NCBI RefSeq assembly: GCF_036323735.1
Contig: NC_086028.1
Span: forward strand, 26,271,001-26,335,000
Reading direction: 5' to 3'
Origin: Rattus norvegicus
Lineage: Eukaryota > Chordata > Mammalia > Rodentia > Muridae
DNA: 64,000 bases
Shown: in pieces, positions 57,976 to 64,000 of the stretch
How positions within the stretch are numbered: the first letter of the stretch is position 1
How the letters are laid out: each line of letters opens with the position of its first letter
Position numbers and translations under genes: made by a program
Notes under the pieces: model-generated
Seen by the model: the letters and a program-made list of their open reading frames with translations, nothing else
What the model was told of the DNA's origin: nothing
Databases searched by the model: none

Positions 57976-60691
57976 CTGGTATCCTGAGATTGAACTTGAT
58001 AAGAGTTTTATGTTAAATCAATTGTTGGTTGTTATTTAATCATTCATTAATTGTCTTTGTCTTTTTGCAGTAAAAACCATTGGTCATAGTTGCCATTTGA
58101 GATTTTTTGCTAGGGGCCAAAGACAAAGCCAGAAGTGTTGCTGCAGCCATTACCAAATTATCATAGATAATCGGTCTTGACTTAAACTAGGCTTTTTTTC
58201 CCCCAAAGAAAAGTTAGAAGCCATAAATCTACTGTATGAATTTGATGACAAAGATTAGTATTAAGGGAGAGAACCATAAGGTATATACATAAAGGGAGGG
58301 AAGCAATAACCTGTTGGAAAAACAACAAAGTATGATGGAGAATGAGATAGAAAGGGAACAACAACAACAACAGCAGCAGCAATGGCAACAACAGAAAACC
58401 TGCTGTACTGATTCAGAAACTCCAATTCAAATAAAAAGCACATTAAAATATTCTTTCTTTCTTATTCAATATGTATTTTTCCCACTTCCCCAAATACTGG
58501 AAAATTCGGATATAATGGTAAACCGAGGCTTAAGTATCATGCTCATGGAGATATTTTCCTAGTGACGTGCATCCTCAATAAGTAAGCAACACAACTTAGT
58601 TTAAGCATCAGAAACCTGAGCGTAATAAAAAGTTTAACTGTAGTGGAAACAAGAAAGGACCAGAAGAGGCACTACGTTTAAGTTCAGATTGTCAGCTAAT
58701 ATAATAATTTTATGCTTTCTGATTTTTCCTCTACAGTTGTTTGCTGAATGATCATGTGATCATACGTTATTGTAGATAAAGAACAGTCACTTATTTTTGC
58801 TTATAGAGGAGTTTTATATTTTCTGCTTCCAAGCTTTCTTGCCTGCCCCGAAACTTGGTCTCTGACAATTTTTCCTTTCAGTTTTGCTATTTATCGCTCC
58901 TGACATTAATTTTGGTGTTCTTATTGTTTAAGATTAATTAATGGTGACTGCTGTTAGTTTCAGTGGCTTGATTCAATAAAAGTACATTTTTTGTATCATA
59001 TTTTAATGTAGCTCGGGCAATTCTCCAAAAAAATAAAAATAAATAAAAAAACTCTCCTCCAAATGATGACTTAAGGATCCAAGCATTGTCAATTTTCTAG
59101 CTGTGTTATATGGAGTGTGGGGTCAGGAGGGTCCGTCTAGCTAGGGTGCTTGACATAAAGGGAGTGTAGTTGTTTTGCTTGGCTGTGCAATGGGTAAGAT
59201 CTGCATCATTAGCATCGAAGGTTTTCTGGCTTAAGCTCTATGGATATATCCTCCTTGGAGAAGGAGCGAATGTGGAGAACACGGTGCATTTCGAACATTA
59301 TGAAATGCTCTTTAAGAGAAATCCTTTTCAAACAGAACCACAGCCTTTGGTGATGAGTGACACTGAGAGCTGAGGGAAGAACATTCAGTAGGGCACACTG
59401 AATGTTTATGCAGCACCAGGCATGCAAAAAATAAAATAAAAATTGCTTTCTTATCTCAAACTTAAAGGTTCTGATAAGCCCAGGCTTGGGAAAAAATTAC
59501 CTCTCAGAAGGACAGAGAGATATATCAAGTGACCTTTAAATATTTCTTCCCAGTTTGCAGTATGACAAGCTCAGAATCTAGGACACTTTTCTTCTGTCTA
59601 AATTTATTCCAAAATGTCTGTTTTGAACCCTATGCTGAGTGAATCTAGAATGGATTCCACTGTGGTTATCCCCTATCTATATGGTAGTAAAGACACAGCA
59701 GACATTCACAAAATGATTTAGGCGAACCTACTTTGATTACTAAAAGCACTATGTAGAAATCGATTTCTTTATAGCAATTAAAATAACACTATGGAGGAAC
59801 CAAAGTTGTTTCCATTTCAGAAATTACTTTCCTTGATGACCTGACAGTGGACCCCTGACCAGGTGCCAGGTAGTTTCTCATTAATTTTTGCTACTTGAGT
59901 ATCTCCATGGGTCCTTGGAATTAGCTTAGTTTCAGAAGAGTGGTGTAACACTGAAATAATGAACTGGAGGTTTAGGAATGAACTTTCAATGGCCTCAGCA
60001 CTAAGTCAGGAGAGTTAAGGTCAGACCCAGTACTTAATTGTCACTTAAGTATGTGTAATTGTCCTTCAAAACTGTTCTCTATGGGGTTTGGAGTATTGGT
60101 ACCCAAATAGGCACCAAGGAACCAAAAGAAAGTCCCTTTAAATTATATACTACACATGTGACTTTGGGTTTCTTTTGCTTGTCTGGCAAATGACTGTTAA
60201 TTACTATCAAATTTGATTGCTCTTGTTTTTCTAACACATCAATGGAGCCTGATGAAATCTGTTTAAATCAAATTGTCACTGTAATTAGTATTCCCTAATA
60301 TTTTTCAAATACATGCTATACACGAAAATGTTATATATGAAAGATTTAAAGAATCTTCACTTTCAAGGTCACAAAGAAAGTAAATGTATGAAATTCTCAA
60401 AGCATTGATAAAATATTGTTTTATTTTTGAAAATAAATCCAAAGATGAGATCTTCACATGGCATCTTTGTCTTCCCATTTTATGAGCTTTGTAATTTTAA
60501 AATTAGCATACAAAAAAGAGTAAATTTCAATATAAAGTTTTCAGCTATTCAGATCCTCCTATTTTTCATATGTATACATTCAAATCTAGATTTTATGCTA
60601 TATTTGTCCCTCCCTCATTAATGATGTCCAATTTTTCCTTTAATTTAATTCCACCCTTACTTCCAAATAGTCTTTCTCCTTTAATGCTCTA
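57976..60691. other. Unannotated AT-rich DNA with short microsatellites
   Basis: A (CAA)n/(CAG)n tract lies at about 58358-58394; the glutamine-rich frame across it is an artefact. An A-rich tract lies at about 59027-59050. No gene is seen. Confidence 0.4.
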
Positions 60692-60765
60692 GATTGGTAG
60701 GTAGATGAGTAGATATGATAGATAGGTAGGTGGATAGCTAGACGGATGGATAGATAGATGAGTAT
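60692..60765. repeat. (GATA)n-like imperfect microsatellite
   Basis: Units of the types tagg, gata and gatg are mixed over about 75 nt. Confidence 0.85.
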
Positions 60766-62293
60766 TTATATGTAAGTATGTATTTATCAACCTACCTATT
60801 ATATATATTTACATATATATCACATCAATGTATGCAATAGGTAGATTGGTAAATACATAATAATACATAATTATAATAATTTAATTCTGCATATGAAAGA
60901 AAAACATTTGGTAATTTTTTTGTCTGTCTGGAAAATTTGCTTCTGGCTTCCATGACTTAGTAATTATCTCCAATTCTGTCAATATTCCTGCAAATGACAA
61001 AGAAAATGAGAGGAACTACAGTAAGATGTTAATGATAAGGGTTTTGTTCAAAGACACTTGCTCCCAAAATATATAGATATTATTTATATTAAAAAATTTA
61101 GGTATTATTTTTTAATAAACATAAAATTAACATTAAGTCTTATAATATTATTGTTAGACAAAGAATGGTATTTCTTTATGGTTAATTATTTCTTAAACAT
61201 ATCAGTGATTTTGGTCTCTTATTGAACTGCATACTTTTTTATTATTTCATTGTGTCTTTTAAAGGGAAATCAGTGTTCACAAGTAAAGTATTTGATCACT
61301 ATTTCCATAAGCTAGACATTATGCATGTGAAATTCACTGCACCCTAAAAAGAAACATGAATCTTTAGGGAAACAGAAAAGATTTTCAGTTTTAAGCCACA
61401 TGTATAGTGAAATGTCAAGGAAGCAGGCCATCTATTCACGTAAAAAGCTCAAATCAACCATGAATTAAAATGTGTAGTGCATAGAAATGTTTGCCAATGC
61501 CTTCTTCACCACCTTTCACAGGGAGGAAGGTTAATAGGATAAGGTTGGTCCCTGCATTGTAACACGTCTTTACTCTGTGCCTCTGGCATGTGAAAATTAA
61601 GTTAGGGAAAATATTAGGTTACCAAATTCTCTCATACGTGAATATTTTTAAATTCCTCTAAACTTGAAGTGATTTAGGTTTATTCTGAAGGTTATTTGGG
61701 GTTTACTGCACTGTAGTGCTTCTGTGCATAAAGCAGTCTAAACCGTTTCAGAGAAGAAACTCAGAGTCAGTAATTTTTTTTCTCTTCTTAATAATAATTT
61801 CATAGTCTTGGAATAAGACGATAAAGTACAAAGTGGATTCCATTTCTTTAGGGGGAAAAGATTGAGATACAGATAACCTTTGGAAGCTCGAATAGTTAAC
61901 TTTTTAAAATAGTCTAGTTCTTACCTTTGGGATAACAGTCAAATCAGGCTCACTGTGCCCCACTGCTCCTGTGATTGACTACCCAATCTCAGTTGGTGCC
62001 ATCTTCCCACTAATTTGAAATGATGCCTGTTCAGTGATCCAGAATGTCAGGAGAAAACCTGGTCTCAGAGATGTAGAACATAGTTCTGGTAACTAAAGGA
62101 ATTCAGTTTCTTACCTGGATTTGCTAGTGTTGATCCATGATTGTGATGAGTTATTTAAAGAATAAAGGATATCTTATTTATCAGTTTATATTGATGATGT
62201 TTATCATTTTAATGCCTTTTCTTTTTATTTTACTGAGGAACACATAAAACAAACATGAATACCTAAAATGGTAGTGGTTGGCACTTTTAAAGA

Positions 62294-62298
<5 letters not shown>
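60766..62298. other. Unannotated AT-rich DNA
   Basis: No gene or nameable repeat is supported. Confidence 0.4.

Positions 62299-62350
<52 letters not shown>
62299..62350. repeat. (GT)n microsatellite
   Basis: About 26 uninterrupted GT units, directly followed by an antisense SINE. Confidence 0.97.
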
Positions 62351-62354
<4 letters not shown>

Positions 62355-62384
62355 TATACATGCGCACGCGCACCAGTCTGAATC

Positions 62385-62670
62385 TAAGAAGCGCTGCCAT
62401 CATGCTGACGTCAGAAGATGCCATCTTCTACCACTCTCCAACTCTTCTTTTGAAGTACGGTCTCCTGAACCACAGGCTCGTCCGTTCTTGGCTGAGCTGG
62501 AAGCCAACAAGCTGTTGTGCTGCGTACTGCTGTGTCTACTCCCCTTTAACTTGGGTTACAGGCTGGCACAGGACACCTAGCAGTTATGTTCCTGCTGAGA
62601 ACTAAATGCTGGTCCTCAGCTACAGAGCAAGCGCCTCGAAATGCTCGGCCATCTCTTCACACAAAGGCAC
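62385..62670 (-). mobile_element. B4-type SINE (B1-ID composite), diverged
   Basis: The plus strand reads gaaccacaggctcgtccg, then cttgggttacaggctggcac, then aaatgctggtcctcagctac, then agagcaagcgcctcgaaatg and ctcggccatctctt. This is the antisense order of a B4 SINE: a B1-like left part followed by a tRNA/ID-like right part. It is the most CpG-rich stretch in the last 10 kb. Confidence 0.7.
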
Positions 62671-63229
62671 AGCCATGGTCATCATGGTGGAGAACTTGAC
62701 CACTGTATAAACAGATCCCATTCCCAGTAGCAGACGCGCATCATTTCCTTCCAAGTCCCTTCCAGCCCCAAGCAACTATGAGTCTGCTCTTTGTGTCTGC
62801 ATTGACTTACGATGGCCATTTTATATAAGAGGAATTATTCATTGGCCCCTTGTGACTAGGATCTTTTCTCTAGCACAATACTTTCAAGATACAACCATAT
62901 AGCATGTATTATTATCATATTTCTCGTTGTTATTCAGTAATAGTTTATTGTATGGGTATACCATATTTATTTTGCAAATTTACAGATACCTGCATTCACT
63001 CATTTTTGGCTATTAATGAAAATTTGGTTATGAACATGTGAACAAGTGGTTATCTAAGCATATTTAATTTTTTTCTTTTAGGTTAATAACTAGGAGTGAA
63101 GTCACCAAGATACAAGTCTGTTTATTTTATAGCACTACTAGGTCATCCTGTAAAGGACTTTGCATGTTGCAACCCCACTGAGTGTTCATTGGACTCATTT
63201 CTGTAGACTCATATATTTGAAAGCTAGCT
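62671..63229. other. Unannotated DNA
   Basis: The segment at about 62880-63080 (gtatgggtataccatattta, then tttttggctattaatgaaaa) has the order of the 3' part of an ancient LINE-1 on the minus strand, but it is too diverged to call. No gene is seen. Confidence 0.35.
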
Positions 63230-63535
63230 GGTAGTACTATTTGAGAAGTATTAGGCCTTGTTGAAGGAGGTGAGACACTGAGAGTTGTCTTTGATATTTC
63301 AATAGTCAATACCAAGCCCATTCTTGTTTTCTAAGCCTCCTGTCAGTGGATCTAGATGTCAACATTCAGCTACTGCTCATTGACATGCCTGCCCACATTC
63401 CTGCTTGCTTGCATACTTCCCACCATGATGGTCATGAACTAACCTTCTGAGACTGTAGGTGAGCCTCCAATGTAATACTTTCTTTTATCTTGGTCATGGT
63501 GGCACTTTATAGCAGTAGAATAGTAACTAAGATAG
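63230..63535 (+). repeat. Rodent interspersed repeat, third of three
   Basis: It shares the order cttcccaccatgatggtcat, gagactgtaggtgagcctcc and cactttatagcagtagaata with the copies at 57843 and 9288. It is diverged. Confidence 0.6.
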
Positions 63536-64000
63536 TTGCACTTTCTGCATACCTCCAAAAAAAAAAAGCTATGGGTTTTCTGTTTGTTTGTTTGTGCTTT
63601 ATAAACCCTTGTGAATGCCATGTACTATCTCAGTGACTTTTCTTCCGAACTTTGCTCATGATTAGTGATATATTGAATGGAGATTTATATTTCTTCTTTG
63701 GAGAAATATCTGTCCAGCCTTCAAGTTTGGAGTGGTTTGAGAACAATATCTTTGTGGAAATTTGAGACTCTCAAATTTTTAATATAAAAAATACTAAAAT
63801 GGAAAATATTATAATTCCAAAGATAAGATTTTTTTCACTCCATCTTTAATTTTATTATATGACATGATATATGCCATCTAAAGAGGAGAGTCAGACCACT
63901 TCACTGTAAGCTCTGAAAATGAATATCTGCATCAGTCATTGCTGAGTTTAAAATAATAGATATTAAAAATTAATTTATGATGAACTAAGACATCCCTTGC
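63536..64000. other. Unannotated AT-rich DNA
   Basis: An A-run lies at about 63558-63568 and a short (GTTT)n stretch at about 63581-63594. No gene is seen up to the window edge. Confidence 0.4.

Noticed and set aside
58314..58562. Glutamine-rich frame across the (CAA)n/(CAG)n tract
   Set aside because: The glutamine run is produced by the microsatellite and the rest of the frame has no coding character.
1..64000. CRISPR array, bacterial operon or other prokaryotic system
   Set aside because: No regularly spaced repeat-spacer structure and no bacterial gene organisation. All tandem repeats are microsatellites, LINE-1 monomers or coiled-coil repeats, and the repeat families are rodent.

Overview
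The window looks like rat (Rattus) nuclear DNA with no recognisable host protein-coding exon. The evidence is young rat-type LINE-1 elements with ORF1/ORF2 and CpG-rich 5' regions, a tRNA-Ala-derived ID SINE with a clean target-site duplication, B3/B4-type SINEs and many long (CA)n/(GA)n microsatellites. I found no rRNA gene, functional tRNA gene, CRISPR array, bacterial-style operon or plausible multi-exon gene. The species call is inference from the repeat families.

Layout. 1-3226 is the 5' part of a LINE-1 on the minus strand (copy A), cut by the window edge and broken by frameshifts in ORF1 and ORF2. 3363-4650 is a separate, 5'-truncated LINE-1 with 16-bp duplications on both sides. About 4895-5425 holds older LINE-1 relics. 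13327-19843 is a full-length LINE-1 (copy B, minus strand) with an uninterrupted ORF2 reading frame of about 1275 codons, but with a 1-nt deletion near the start of ORF1. 24124-25471 is an older LINE-1 3' end on the plus strand, into which an ID SINE has inserted (25112-25202). 27591-33532 is a third large LINE-1 (copy C, minus strand) with an open ORF1, a frameshifted ORF2, two 5' promoter monomers and a missing 3' end. 36689-37140 is a solo LTR with TATA box, polyadenylation signal and 5-bp duplications. 39455-40190 is a LINE-1 with an internal inversion of the twin-priming type. 43687-44204 is an LTR-like relic. 47660-48306 is a class-I-like ERV LTR followed by a degenerate tRNA-Pro-type primer binding site and a stub of leader. 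The remainder is AT-rich intergenic or intronic DNA with scattered SINEs, diverged rodent repeats and microsatellites.

How the parts work together. The only genes are those of retrotransposons. In a LINE-1, the 5' region is the promoter, ORF1 makes an RNA-binding coiled-coil chaperone, and ORF2 makes the endonuclease/reverse transcriptase that copies the RNA into new sites. No copy here has both frames intact: B has an open ORF2 and a broken ORF1, C has an open ORF1 and a broken ORF2. The SINEs are non-autonomous and depend on such ORF2 proteins. The three large copies also differ by whole 66-bp units in the ORF1 coiled coil. I see no convincing new biological system; the most informative items are structural histories of mobile-element insertion.
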